A model generated the notes under the pieces. That model made no database searches. It was given only the letters and a program-made list of their open reading frames with translations, and was not told the DNA's origin. From Rhodobacteraceae bacterium XHP0102 (GTDB lineage Bacteria; Pseudomonadota; Alphaproteobacteria; Rhodobacterales; Rhodobacteraceae): a DNA stretch of 64,000 bases. Location of the stretch: contig JAOWLD010000001.1 in assembly GCA_025751475.1 (NCBI GenBank), positions 1,054,001 to 1,118,000 of the forward strand, written 5' to 3'. The position numbers and the translations under genes were made by a program. This document shows, one piece after another, positions 26,901 through 34,624 of the stretch. The first letter of the stretch is position 1; each line of letters opens with the position of its first letter.

Positions 26901-27671
26901 CTGCCCGATGGGGTGAATTGGCAATGGGGCGGAGATCAGGCGGATCAGGCCGAAAGCCAAGCATTTCTATCGCAGGCCTTTGCTGCATCGCTTGGCTTGA
27001 TGTTCATTATCCTACTGGCGCAGTTCAATTCTTTCTACAATTCGGTTCTGGTGCTTCTGGCGGTTATCCTCTCTACCGCGGGCGTGTTGATCGGTCTTTT
27101 GACCATGGGGCAAAGTTTTTCGATCATCATGACGGGCACAGGGATTGTGGCGCTTGCAGGGATTGTGGTGAACAACAACATTGTGTTGATCGACACATAT
27201 CAGGAATACAGCCGCTATTTGGCCCCGCTCGAGGCCATCATCCGAACCGTTGAGGCGCGCATACGCCCCGTGCTTTTGACCACCATCACCACGATGGCGG
27301 GGCTTGCGCCGATGATGTTTGGCATCAGCCTCGATTTTGCCAACGGTGGCTACACCATCGACAGCCCCACGGCATTATGGTGGAAGAACCTCGCCACGGC
27401 TGTGGTGTTTGGCTTGGGGATTGCAACGGTGCTGACCTTGGTGTTCACCCCGTCCCTTCTGGCCGTGCGTATCTGGTGGAACGAGATTTTAAGATGGATC
27501 GCACAGGCACTGGCCCGCATTGGCGCCACGCGCCTGTCGCAGCGCACCCAAGATTACGCGCTAGAGCGCGCTGCATTGGAAACCGCTAATCCCTTGATCG
27601 TTTGGCACGATGACGTGACGCAGGATCAATTGGACAAAAAATCGGGCCCGACCATCCACGCGGCACAATAA
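23976..27671 (+). CDS. RND efflux permease (AcrB/MdtF-like HAE family)
   Basis: 1231 residues, slightly longer than typical because of a 60-70 residue insertion after the sixth helix and an extended C-terminus. It is a proton-driven inner-membrane trimer. Motifs: the N-terminal helix then PGISAEDSERQLVRPMEAE in the porter domain; TM4 GMLVDGAIVVVEYADKR (paired Asp of the proton relay replaced by the GMLVD.A pattern); a second-half repeat with SFSIIMTGTGIVALAGIVVNNNIVLIDTY and RPVLLTTITTMAGLAPM. It is the second gene of a two-gene operon and ends 19 bases before the converging ABC exporter. Confidence 0.93.
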   Translation: MIGVIDWAASRARMVIAFIVLSLTVGAAAYVGLPKEGEPDIDIPGLFVSVPFPGISAEDSERQLVRPMEAEFQDLDGLTTVTATAAEGFAGVFLEFEFGWDKSATIADVRDAMNRAEGNFPQGAENYTINEINFSEFPIIIVALSGQAPERTLIRIAQDLQDRLEGLSPILEAGIAGARDEMLEVLIDPLALEAYNVTAQELISAVVNNNQLIAAGVVNTPSGALSVRIPSSFESPADVYALPVKVNGDRVVTLGDLAQIRLTYEDRAGSARFNGNPTIALQVIKRQGFNIIDTANLVRAELAAFEAELPAELRAAVDLTASLDQSVTVASMVSQLEGSVLTAIALVMIVVLATLGTRSALLVGFAIPTSFLLCFIFLGLMGIAVSNIVMFGLILAVGMLVDGAIVVVEYADKRLQAGARPMQAYTDAAKRMFWPVISSTATTLCAFLPMLFWPGVAGEFMGMLPVTLIFVLSASLIVALIYLPVMGGVAARLTRSADKFGVHLMRMVPNRAIRMAMAVVVGFGVFQSALLVMRGGGADAQTPALLAILPGVVAFALTGLMMSIIMGTLVRPRTASRIDAGYKRSPLGKALERLVGNPVAPVVTIIAVLGFVFATFIYYGSNNNGVDFFVETEPENAIVYVRARGNLSVEEKDALVTQVEARVLGFEGVRDVFAFSGDGGLNNNTGGASAPADTIGQVQIELAPWGARDRGSVILDAIQAELDLIPGIQTEIFEQANGPAAGKPIDLEITGDDFALLQQATARMRDYFTAFEGLTSVEDTLPLPGIDWQINVDVEAAGRYGADVATVGAMVQLVTRGILLDQMRVPTSDDEIEIRVRFPSDARVLSTLDTLRVRTADGLVPLSNFVSWEPVRRLAEIQRLDQSRIFQVKADVVSGLVRVEQDGRALGMLRNAAPEHANATAEFSKDGRDYVLYSLAEGITRAELQEALEGPVDLIAITANERIAALTEALETGALLPDGVNWQWGGDQADQAESQAFLSQAFAASLGLMFIILLAQFNSFYNSVLVLLAVILSTAGVLIGLLTMGQSFSIIMTGTGIVALAGIVVNNNIVLIDTYQEYSRYLAPLEAIIRTVEARIRPVLLTTITTMAGLAPMMFGISLDFANGGYTIDSPTALWWKNLATAVVFGLGIATVLTLVFTPSLLAVRIWWNEILRWIAQALARIGATRLSQRTQDYALERAALETANPLIVWHDDVTQDQLDKKSGPTIHAAQ

Positions 27672-27672
27672 A

Positions 27673-27704
27673 GCGCCCCCCCTTTTCCCCTTATTGGGGG
27701 GCGC
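27673..27704. terminator. Hairpin at the RND/ABC convergent junction
   Basis: GCGCCCCCC (27673-27681) and GGGGGGCGC (27696-27704) form a 9-bp stem with a 14-base loop directly after the RND permease stop, overlapping the last codons of the ABC gene. It lacks a clear T-run but could act for both strands. Confidence 0.4.
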
Positions 27705-29523
27705 GGTCTTGCTCGCTCATTTGGCGCGCCCACATGGCGCTGTAGCGCCCGCCTTGCGCGACCAGATCCTCGTGACGGCCCCGTTCGACAACCACGCCCT
27801 GATCCAATACCATAATCAAATCAGCATCCACCACGGTGGAGAGGCGATGGGCAATCATGATCACGCTGCGCCCTTGACCAAGTGCGCGCAACTGGCCTTG
27901 GATCTCGCGCTCCGTCTCTGTGTCCAGCGCCGATGTCGCCTCATCAAGCAGCAGGATCGGCGGGTCCTTCAACAGGGTGCGCGCAATACCCACGCGTTGC
28001 TTTTCGCCACCAGACAGCTTCAACCCGCGCTCGCCCACAATGGTGTCATACCCCTCAGGCAGGCTTTGAATGAAATCGTGAATTTTGGCGGATTTCGCGG
28101 CCGCCTCAACCTCGGCGCGGCTGGCATCGGGGCGGCCATAGGCGATGTTGTAAAGTATGGTGTCGTTGAACAAAACCGTGTCTTGCGGCACCACCCCAAT
28201 GGCGTCATGCAGCGAGCTTTGTGTGACTTTGGCAATGTCCTGACCGTCAATCACAATCTGCCCCTTCTGCGGGTCGTAAAACCGAAACAACAGCCGTCCG
28301 ATGGTCGATTTCCCCGAACCAGAAGGCCCAACCAAAGCCACGCTTTGCCCTGCTTCAAGGGTGAAATCCACGGCGTGTAAAATCGCCCGTGTGGCCTCAT
28401 ATGAAAAATCAATCCCACGGAATTCCACCTTGCCACGGGTGACCTTTAGCGGTGCTGCATCGGGTGCGTCATGCACATCGGCGGGTTGCTCCAGCAGGGT
28501 GAACAATTCGCCCATATCGACCAAGGCCTGACGAATTTCCCGATACACTGTGCCCAAGAAATTCAGCGGCATCGTGATTTGGATCATGAAGGCATTCACC
28601 ATCACGAAATCCCCCACCGTCAACTCGCCCCGCTCAACCCCCAAGGCCGCCATAATCATCACAACAACCAACCCCGTTGTGATGATCAGGGATTGCCCAA
28701 AATTCAGAAAGCCAAGCGAATAATTCGTTTTGATGGCCGCTGTCTCATAACCCGCCATGGCCCTGTCATAGCGCCGCGCCTCGCGCTCTTCGGCGTTGAA
28801 ATATTTGACCGTTTCAAAATTCAGCAGACTGTCGACCGCCTTTTGATTGGCATCGGTGTCTTGGTCATTCATCTCGCGGCGGATTTTGACCCGCCATTCG
28901 GTCACCTTGAAGGTGAACCAGACATAAAGCGCGATGGTGACAATCAGCACGGCCAAATAGCTGATGTCGAATACGGTCGCGAGGATGATCCCCGTCAACA
29001 GCAATTCAAGGATCAGCGGCCCGATGGAAAACAGCAAAAAGCGCAGCAGGAAATCCACGCCTTTTACACCACGCTCGATGATGCGGCTCAGGCCGCCTGT
29101 GCGCCGCGTGATGTGAAACCGCATCGACAGGGCGTGGATATGGCGAAAGGTCTCAATCGCGATCATGCGCAAGGCGCGCTGTCCAACACGGGTGAAGATC
29201 ACATCACGCAATTGTTGAAAACCGACATTGCCCGCGCGCGCCACCCCATAGGCCACGGTCAATCCGACCGCACCAAGGCCAAGCGCCCAAGCGGGGCTTG
29301 GCGCATCGCCCCCCAACGCATCGACCGCCGCCTTATAGGCGAATGGCCCCGCCACGGCGATCAGCTTGGCCACAACCAGCGACAAGAGGGCCAAAACCAC
29401 CCGATATTTGACCCAAGGCATATCGCGTGGCCACAAATATGGCCCCACCTTGCGTAAGGTGATCAGGCTTGAGGCACGACTTTCAGGATCAATCGCGGGG
29501 GCATTGGCATCGGGTGCTGTCAT
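27691..29523 (-). CDS. Atm1/HMT1-type ABC exporter (permease-ATPase fusion)
   Basis: 610 residues. An N-terminal six-helix exporter domain (from LSLVVAKLIAVAGPFAYKA; FQQLRDVIFTRVGQRALR coupling region) is followed by a nucleotide-binding domain with Walker A GPSGSGKSTIGRLLFRF, signature LSGGEKQRVGIARTLL and Walker B ILLLDEATSALD. Family members export glutathione-conjugated or sulfur-containing compounds for Fe-S assembly or metal detoxification. The ABCB7/Atm1 subfamily is suggested by RITRRTGGLSRIIERG-like text (here FHITRRTGGLSRIIERGVKG). It is downstream of the LysM gene. Confidence 0.92.
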   Translation of the reverse strand: MTAPDANAPAIDPESRASSLITLRKVGPYLWPRDMPWVKYRVVLALLSLVVAKLIAVAGPFAYKAAVDALGGDAPSPAWALGLGAVGLTVAYGVARAGNVGFQQLRDVIFTRVGQRALRMIAIETFRHIHALSMRFHITRRTGGLSRIIERGVKGVDFLLRFLLFSIGPLILELLLTGIILATVFDISYLAVLIVTIALYVWFTFKVTEWRVKIRREMNDQDTDANQKAVDSLLNFETVKYFNAEEREARRYDRAMAGYETAAIKTNYSLGFLNFGQSLIITTGLVVVMIMAALGVERGELTVGDFVMVNAFMIQITMPLNFLGTVYREIRQALVDMGELFTLLEQPADVHDAPDAAPLKVTRGKVEFRGIDFSYEATRAILHAVDFTLEAGQSVALVGPSGSGKSTIGRLLFRFYDPQKGQIVIDGQDIAKVTQSSLHDAIGVVPQDTVLFNDTILYNIAYGRPDASRAEVEAAAKSAKIHDFIQSLPEGYDTIVGERGLKLSGGEKQRVGIARTLLKDPPILLLDEATSALDTETEREIQGQLRALGQGRSVIMIAHRLSTVVDADLIMVLDQGVVVERGRHEDLVAQGGRYSAMWARQMSEQDRAPQ

Positions 29524-29566
29524 CGGGTTTGGAGACTCGTCTGATATACTGTGGCCGAACGTAAAG

Positions 29567-29597
29567 AAGCGGGGCGCTGATGACCAGAGCCCCGCTT
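29567..29597 (-). terminator. Terminator-like hairpin after LysM gene
   Basis: On the minus strand the stem AAGCGGGGC/GCCCCGCTT (perfect 9 bp, 13-base loop) is followed by CTTTACG. It lies 24 bases after the LysM stop and upstream of the ABC exporter. The T-rich tail is short. Confidence 0.5.
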
Positions 29598-29621
29598 GAA
29601 ATCTTACGCAGACCCCGCGCC

Positions 29622-30791
29622 TTATGGCGCAGGAATGGTGAACACTTGGCCTGGGTAAATCAAATCAGGGTCGCGGATTTGATCACGGTTCGCATCGAAA
29701 ATCTGCACATAGTCAAATCCCGACCCAAGCATATTTTCGGCAATCCCCCACAGGGTAAAGCCGCGCTCAACCGTCACCACGCGGATCGCATTTTCCATAG
29801 ACCCGCTGGCCTCCGCAATCTGCGCCGCAGCCTCGCGGGTAAATCGCGTCTCGGAGCGGGCCGTCACCGTGCCATCGGCGGCCAATTGATCCACACGCAG
29901 GTCATATTCACCTGCCGCCACGCCCATGACATCCGCGCGCCATGTGCCATCCGCACCGCCCGCAGTCTCGGCCACAAGCGCATTGTTGAGGTAGACGCGC
30001 AAGGCCGCGCCCGCATCCGCACGGCCCGCGATCTGCACGTCACCCGCGCTTGAATAACTGACCGTGTCGATGCTCAGGGCCACCGCCGCATCACCGCCCC
30101 CATCACCGCCCCCTTGGACAAGGGACACACCGCGCGCATCCGATCGCAGGACAATCGGGCTGCTGCTGCTTTGCGTGGCATCAGGTGATGCTCCATCCGC
30201 CGCGCCTTCCGTCTCGGCCAAGGCCACAGGCGCCGCAATTGGCGCCACGATCAAGGTCTGTTCCGCAGCGACCCGCGCCCCTGTTTCATCTGTGGCCTCA
30301 ACCGACAAAAGACGTGGATTTTCTGATGGGGCAAGTTTCGACAATAACACAAAATTCCCTGCACGATCCGCTGATGCCTCGGCGCTGTCCGCACCATCGA
30401 GCAGCAAGAAAACCTCGGCATTTGGCATTGCCGATCCTGCAATTACGGTCATCCCATCAGGGGCCACGCGGATCACATCCAGCAGCGGCGTTGTGGTGAC
30501 GACCGCGGGGGTGGTTTCATCGGTTGCAGGGGCCGCAGCTGTTTCAGCCGCGGTTGCCTCGGCGCTTGCGTCATCCGCGCCTGTATCTGCACCGCTGTCT
30601 GCATCTGCCGTTTCTGGGGCCACCGTTTCTGGGGCCACCGTTTCAGTAGCGGTTTCCGCCGCCACGTCTTCGGTTGCGGGCGCTTCGTTCAACACCTGCC
30701 AGCCCAAAAACCCAAACACCGCCAAGGCAAGGGCAACAACACCCATCCCCACGCCCGACAAACCCCCTGCCATTTTAGACCCGTTCGCCAT
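29622..30791 (-). CDS. LysM-domain envelope protein
   Basis: 389 residues. One N-terminal membrane helix (GMGVVALALAVFGFLGWQVL) is followed by a low-complexity Ala/Thr/Glu linker. The linker contains the tandem VAPETVAPET, encoded by a duplicated 15-base unit at 30609-30638. Ig-like beta regions follow, and a C-terminal LysM (VERGFTLWGIAENMLGSGFDYVQIFDANRDQI, then PDLIYPGQVFTIP). LysM binds peptidoglycan. The architecture is common in Rhodobacteraceae; the precise role is unknown. It diverges from the LOG-like gene. Confidence 0.88.
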   Translation of the reverse strand: MANGSKMAGGLSGVGMGVVALALAVFGFLGWQVLNEAPATEDVAAETATETVAPETVAPETADADSGADTGADDASAEATAAETAAAPATDETTPAVVTTTPLLDVIRVAPDGMTVIAGSAMPNAEVFLLLDGADSAEASADRAGNFVLLSKLAPSENPRLLSVEATDETGARVAAEQTLIVAPIAAPVALAETEGAADGASPDATQSSSSPIVLRSDARGVSLVQGGGDGGGDAAVALSIDTVSYSSAGDVQIAGRADAGAALRVYLNNALVAETAGGADGTWRADVMGVAAGEYDLRVDQLAADGTVTARSETRFTREAAAQIAEASGSMENAIRVVTVERGFTLWGIAENMLGSGFDYVQIFDANRDQIRDPDLIYPGQVFTIPAP

Positions 30792-30811
30792 GTTCTTTCA
30801 CCTTATGTCCC

Positions 30812-30837
30812 CGCCTGCGATCTGCGCCTGCGATCTG
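30812..30837. repeat. Tandem 13-bp repeat (2 copies)
   Basis: CGCCTGCGATCTG occurs twice back to back (30812-30824, 30825-30837), 21 bases upstream of the LysM start codon. It is in the divergent region 30792-31019, which also contains an AGCCGCC/GGCGGCT inverted repeat (30955-30961, 30970-30976). A local duplication in the promoter region. Confidence 0.6.
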
Positions 30838-31019
30838 ATTTATCCCCTAGCACCGCATTCTTGGCAAATATTGCCTCAATCAGCACGTCATCCGCAAGAT
30901 GTTGCGGTGCGCTGCGTCATAAAACTGTGCCATATCTGCGGCAGTGCGGCAGTTGAGCCGCCCCGCAAAGGCGGCTATCACAGAACCATCACAGGATGCA
31001 AAAACCAAAGGACCCCTCG

Positions 31020-31574
31020 ATGCGCGATTTTTCTGTTTGTGTCTTTTGCGGCGCGCGCGATGGCACAAATCCGCAATATGCCCAAGATGCTTGCGATTTG
31101 GGTGTCGCATTGGCGCAGGCACAGATGCGCCTTGTCTATGGGGCGGGTGATGTGGGGCTGATGGGCCACGTGGCCCGCAGCGCACAAGCGGCGGGCGGCG
31201 ATACATTCGGCGTGATCCCCGTTCACTTGATGAGCCGCGAATTGGGCAAGCGCGATCTGGGCCGTTTCATCGTGACCGAAAATATGCACGAGCGCAAAAA
31301 GGTCATGTTCATGAATTGCGATGCGGTCGTGCTGCTGCCCGGCGGTGCGGGCAGTTTGGACGAGTTTTTCGAGGTGCTGACATGGCGGCAATTGGGGCTG
31401 CATACCAAGCCTGTCATCGCCATAAATAGCGCGGGATATTGGGACAGGCTTCTGGCGCTGCTTGGTCATGTGATTGATGAAGGCTTTGCCGATCCATCGC
31501 TTCTGGGCTTTGTCGAGCCCGTCAACACCCCCGCCGATGCCATGGCGCGGCTTTTGGCTTATCGCGCGGCCTGA
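31020..31574 (+). CDS. LOG/TIGR00730-family Rossmann-fold protein
   Basis: 184 residues from ATG 31020, chosen because AAAGGA is 8 bases upstream; an in-frame ATG at 30996 lacks a ribosome site. The PGGxGT..E motif appears as LPGGAGSLDEFFEVLTWRQLG, with an Arg-containing MNCDAVVL strand before it. Family enzymes are cytokinin riboside 5'-monophosphate phosphoribohydrolase-like or AMP nucleosidases; the bacterial role is usually unclear. The 3' end overlaps the converging rarD gene by 16 bases. Confidence 0.9.
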   Translation: MRDFSVCVFCGARDGTNPQYAQDACDLGVALAQAQMRLVYGAGDVGLMGHVARSAQAAGGDTFGVIPVHLMSRELGKRDLGRFIVTENMHERKKVMFMNCDAVVLLPGGAGSLDEFFEVLTWRQLGLHTKPVIAINSAGYWDRLLALLGHVIDEGFADPSLLGFVEPVNTPADAMARLLAYRAA

Positions 31575-32431
31575 GGTTTCAGCGCATTGGCGGAATAAAG
31601 CGCCAGACCCGTCCAGATCAGGGCAAAGGCCACGCCGTGCCACAGGGTCAGCACCTCGCCAAATATCACGACCGCAATGGTGAATTGCAGCGTGGGGTTA
31701 AGGTATTGCACCAATCCGATGGTCGAAAGTGCCGCGCGTTTCGAGGCGTAGGAAAACAGGATCAAGGGCGCAGCGGTCAACGGACCTGACAGGATCAACA
31801 AACCAGACTGCACCAGATCGGCACCAAACACGCCCAGATCACGGCCAAGCCAAACCAAATACCCAAACGCGATCGGCCCAAGCAAGATCACCTCCGCCGT
31901 GACGGAAACCACAGGCCCCGCTGCGACATAGCGCTTGATCAGGCCGTAAAGACCAAAGGTGAAGGCCAAAATCAGCGAAATCCACGGGGCCACGCCCAGA
32001 CCAATGGTCAATTGCACCACCGCCACAGCAGCCAGCAAAACAGCGATTTTCTTGGGGTTTGAAAGGCGCTCCTTCAAGACAATCGCGCCAAGCGCCACAG
32101 CCACCAAGGGGAAGATGTAATAGCCAAGCGAGCTTTGCATCAAATGGCCCGTCTGGATGGAAAAGATAAAAAAGAACCAATTGGTTGAAATCATCAAAGC
32201 CGCAGCGCCAATCAGGGCGAATGACCGCCCCCCCGACAAGGCAAGGCGCAATTCGCCAATCCGCGCTTGCAGTGCCAGAACCCCCACAAACACCACCACA
32301 GACCACAATGTGCGATGCGCCAGCACCTCCAACGGGGGGATGTCGGCCAATAATTTATAGTAAAGCGCGGAGAAGCCCCAAATCACACAGGCCCCTACCA
32401 TCGCCAAAACGCCTTTGGTGGCGCCACTCAT
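31559..32431 (-). CDS. rarD: RarD-type EamA transporter
   Basis: 290 residues, ten hydrophobic segments. The start is typical of RarD (KGVLAMVGACVIWGFSALYYKLL, then EVLAHRTLWSVVV and TNWFFFIFSIQTGHLMQSSLGYYIFPL). It is an inner-membrane drug/metabolite transporter; the substrate is unknown. It sits next to the low-GC toxin-antitoxin insert, which lies 54 bases upstream on the same strand. Confidence 0.93.
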   Translation of the reverse strand: MSGATKGVLAMVGACVIWGFSALYYKLLADIPPLEVLAHRTLWSVVVFVGVLALQARIGELRLALSGGRSFALIGAAALMISTNWFFFIFSIQTGHLMQSSLGYYIFPLVAVALGAIVLKERLSNPKKIAVLLAAVAVVQLTIGLGVAPWISLILAFTFGLYGLIKRYVAAGPVVSVTAEVILLGPIAFGYLVWLGRDLGVFGADLVQSGLLILSGPLTAAPLILFSYASKRAALSTIGLVQYLNPTLQFTIAVVIFGEVLTLWHGVAFALIWTGLALYSANALKPQAAR

Positions 32432-32484
32432 AGCAACCCACCCATCATCGCCCGTGGCGCGCGCATCTGTGGCGGGAAAACAAT

Positions 32485-32964
32485 CTAGTTCACCCGTTCA
32501 TTTAACGATGGCAAGGGGGGGAGAAACAGTCCAGCTGAACAACAATTGTGGCTAAAATCAGATCTAAAGTAAGGATAGCTCGTGAACCTTCCAACTTTTC
32601 TGAAGTAAAACTCAACGTAAGCTTCCTCAAAATCCTGAACCCCACTATATTGTAAAATATAGTCAGCTTCGAACTTTAACACCTTTTTCTTCCCCATTTT
32701 GATTTCGGCACTCCAGCGATAGAAACCTATCATTGAGTTACTGGATTCGTGAAATTCAAATCCAACTGGGTTCCCTTGGAACGTCATTTTGTCTAAGTTC
32801 TCTTCTTCCTTGTAAACCTCTGGCTTAACTGAAAAGGCAGACTTGATCATCCTGAGGCTCCTCAATCGCGCGGACTCGGTAAGTTTTTGCCATTCCCCAG
32901 AATCAATGTTGGAAGCAGATAAAGGCCCCTCAATAAGCGGATCATTATCCCGATGTTCTTTCAT
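32485..32964 (-). CDS. SecB-like chaperone of a toxin-antitoxin-chaperone (TAC) module
   Basis: 159 residues. The second half reads like SecB: a beta-rich core ending FEADYILQYSGVQDFEEAYV, then FTSYPYFRSDFSHNCCSAG and LFLPPLPSL, matching the SecB 'W/F-PY-R......R.G.PPL.L' helix and exit segment. The N-terminal helix has LTESARLRSLRMIKSAFSV. It is third in the operon, and its ATG overlaps the antitoxin stop (TAATG), so translation is coupled. In Mycobacterium tuberculosis the same order (HigB, HigA, SecB-like Rv1957) forms a TAC in which the chaperone protects the antitoxin. The gene is clearly poorer in GC than its surroundings. The role is inferred from motif and order. Confidence 0.75.
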   Translation of the reverse strand: MKEHRDNDPLIEGPLSASNIDSGEWQKLTESARLRSLRMIKSAFSVKPEVYKEEENLDKMTFQGNPVGFEFHESSNSMIGFYRWSAEIKMGKKKVLKFEADYILQYSGVQDFEEAYVEFYFRKVGRFTSYPYFRSDFSHNCCSAGLFLPPLPSLNERVN

Positions 32965-33362
32965 TAAGCGATATCCCGTTTGGAAGCAGGAATAACGTGG
33001 TTGAAGTCGTTAGCTGCGACCTCAGTCCAGTCCGCGCACCGGTTCAAGTTCTTAAGATCAATGGAAAACTCTCGCGTAGCGGTGAGTTTAGGACCAGAAG
33101 TATCTCGAGAAAACACGAATTTTTCTCCAAGCGCCATCCCAATTCGTGCAATTGTTTTCAATGTCAAATTGGGTGCGCGGTCAGAGAAAATCTGCGAAAC
33201 TCGAGATGGAGTCATATCCAGTAGATCTGCCAACTGCGCCTGAGTGATTTTTTTTTCTCTCATGGCGCGCTGGAGCTCCAGTTGTGTATCAAACACCAAA
33301 GCCTCAATCGCAAATACCTCTTCTTCACCTTCTCTAGGCCCGAGAATATCGATTTCTATCAT
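32964..33362 (-). CDS. HigA-like XRE-family antitoxin with C-terminal extension
   Basis: 132 residues. A helix-turn-helix occupies about residues 30-82 (REKKITQAQLADLLDMTPSR, VSQIFSDRAPNLTLKTIARI). The C-terminal 45 residues (from FSRDTSGPKL to the end, including CADWTEVAANDF) go beyond a minimal antitoxin. In TAC systems this tail is the chaperone-addiction segment that SecB-like proteins bind. The start overlaps the toxin stop by 4 bases (ATGA), and its stop overlaps the chaperone start. It probably represses the operon through the palindrome at 33762-33776. Confidence 0.85.
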   Translation of the reverse strand: MIEIDILGPREGEEEVFAIEALVFDTQLELQRAMREKKITQAQLADLLDMTPSRVSQIFSDRAPNLTLKTIARIGMALGEKFVFSRDTSGPKLTATREFSIDLKNLNRCADWTEVAANDFNHVIPASKRDIA

Positions 33363-33742
33363 GATATTTGATCCTCTCCCACTTTCTTTGCAACGCGCTC
33401 AAGCTGCTTTCTGTCTGCTTTTCGCTTTTTCTTTTTCGTTCCTTCGGGGCACACAAGTCTTTTGGGGATTTCGCTGACAAATACCCCATAAATTCTCAGC
33501 TGCCCCGATTTCAGCGCATATACTAGCGCTGCTTTACTAGTTCCCCCTAATGGATAGCGACCCTCGCTCTTGAATTGAGTCTCTGTTAAATCGCGATATC
33601 CATGTTCACAAATAGTATCCAAAACTTTGTTCATGCGCGCTCTTTCGGATGCAGTCGCGCTGTTGTAAGTGCCCATGGCATGCTCTGCAAACCAGACCTC
33701 ACAGTAGTCTCCAGTAGCTACTCTTGTATATCCGTTTGCCAA
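33359..33742 (-). CDS. HigB/RelE-like toxin of TAC module
   Basis: 127 residues from a TTG start at 33742. No in-frame ATG exists before Met23, and the preceding residues look structural. The core QFKSEGRYPLGGTSKAALVY and LRIYGVF match the central strands of RelE/HigB ribosome-dependent mRNA interferases. The tail is very basic (KKKKRKADRKQLERVAKKVG). It is first in the operon, with the toxin before the antitoxin as in higBA. Low GC content and AT-rich codons suggest transfer. The cleavage activity is inferred, not shown. Confidence 0.75.
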   Translation of the reverse strand: MANGYTRVATGDYCEVWFAEHAMGTYNSATASERARMNKVLDTICEHGYRDLTETQFKSEGRYPLGGTSKAALVYALKSGQLRIYGVFVSEIPKRLVCPEGTKKKKRKADRKQLERVAKKVGEDQIS

Positions 33743-33755
33743 CCCACATTACCCC

Positions 33756-33782
33756 ATTATCAGTTAATATATAACTAAACAA
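33756..33782 (-). promoter_or_regulatory. Putative TAC promoter with palindromic operator
   Basis: The palindrome AGTTA-N5-TAACT (33762-33776) lies between a -10-like GATAAT (33756-33761, minus strand) and a -35-like TTGTTT (33777-33782), 20 to 34 bases upstream of the toxin start. The 15-base spacing is short. Its position suits autorepression by the antitoxin. Confidence 0.5.
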
Positions 33783-33875
33783 TAGCAAGTATTCGCTCGA
33801 AGTCGCGCAAATGCATCCCACACAGTCTGCCGCAAAGTGCGGCATCACAACAAAAAGCGCAATAAAATTAAACAC

Positions 33876-33900
33876 AAAAACCCCCCGCTTGCGCGAGGGG
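33876..33900 (-). terminator. Intrinsic terminator of sodB
   Basis: On the minus strand the stem CCCCTCGC/GCGGGGGG (one T-G pair) with GCAA loop is followed by five T residues (33876-33880). It lies 29 bases after the sodB stop. Confidence 0.85.
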
Positions 33901-33929
33901 TTGGGTGTCGTCCGAGGCCGTGGCGCGCC

Positions 33930-34532
33930 TTATTTCATGCGCGCGGCCACGTTTTCCCAATTCACGAGGTTGTTCAGGAAATTATCCAAATAGGCAGGGC
34001 GCTTGTTGCGGTAGTCGATGTAGTAGGAATGCTCCCACACATCACAGCCCAAGAGGGCCGTTTGACCAAAGCATAGCGGATTGACGCCGTTTTCGGTCTT
34101 GGTGACCTTCAGGCTGCCATCGGCCTCTTGCACCAGCCAGCACCAGCCAGAACCGAATTGGCCTGCGCCTGCGGCGGCGAAATCAGCCTTGAACTGATCA
34201 ACCGAGCCAAAGCCCGCAACCAATGCTTTTTCCAATTCCGATGGCATGGCCGATGAACCTGGCCCCATCATTTCCCAGAATTGCACATGGTTCCAGTGCT
34301 GGCTTGCGTTGTTGAAGATGCCGTTTTGCGCCACAGCACCCGCTTGATAGGTGCCTGTGATGATCTCTTCGAGGGATTTCCCCTCCCATTCGGTGCCTGC
34401 GATCAGCTTATTGCCATTATCCACATAGGCCTTGTGGTGCAGGTCGTGGTGGAATTCCAATGTCTCGGCCGACATCCCCTTTGCGGCAAGCGCATCATGG
34501 GCATAAGGCAGGTCAGGAAGTGTAAAGGCCAT
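33930..34532 (-). CDS. sodB: Superoxide dismutase, Fe type
   Basis: 200 residues from ATG 34532, with GAGGGG upstream; the open frame back to 34616 does not resemble the family. It dismutes superoxide in the cytoplasm. Metal ligands: His28 (EFHHDLHHKAY), His82 (WNHVQFWEM), Asp164 and His168 (DVWEHSYYIDYRN). Gln78 in NNASQHW is in the position typical of iron forms; cambialistic use of Mn is possible. It is downstream of soxG on the same strand with a 92-base gap, then its own terminator. Peroxide and superoxide from sarcosine oxidase make this neighbourhood sensible. Confidence 0.96.
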   Translation of the reverse strand: MAFTLPDLPYAHDALAAKGMSAETLEFHHDLHHKAYVDNGNKLIAGTEWEGKSLEEIITGTYQAGAVAQNGIFNNASQHWNHVQFWEMMGPGSSAMPSELEKALVAGFGSVDQFKADFAAAGAGQFGSGWCWLVQEADGSLKVTKTENGVNPLCFGQTALLGCDVWEHSYYIDYRNKRPAYLDNFLNNLVNWENVAARMK

Positions 34533-34624
34533 TGCGTTCGTCCCCTCGTGACTGTGAATGAAGTTCTTCTCCCCTGATGAAGGGCGAAGGGGGCAAAGGT
34601 CAAGCCCCTGCCCCAAATACGCGT

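Noticed and set aside
30064-31161. 365-codon Ala/Ser-rich plus-strand frame
   Set aside because: Opposite strand of the Ala/Thr-rich LysM protein; the composition is a by-product of that low-complexity region.
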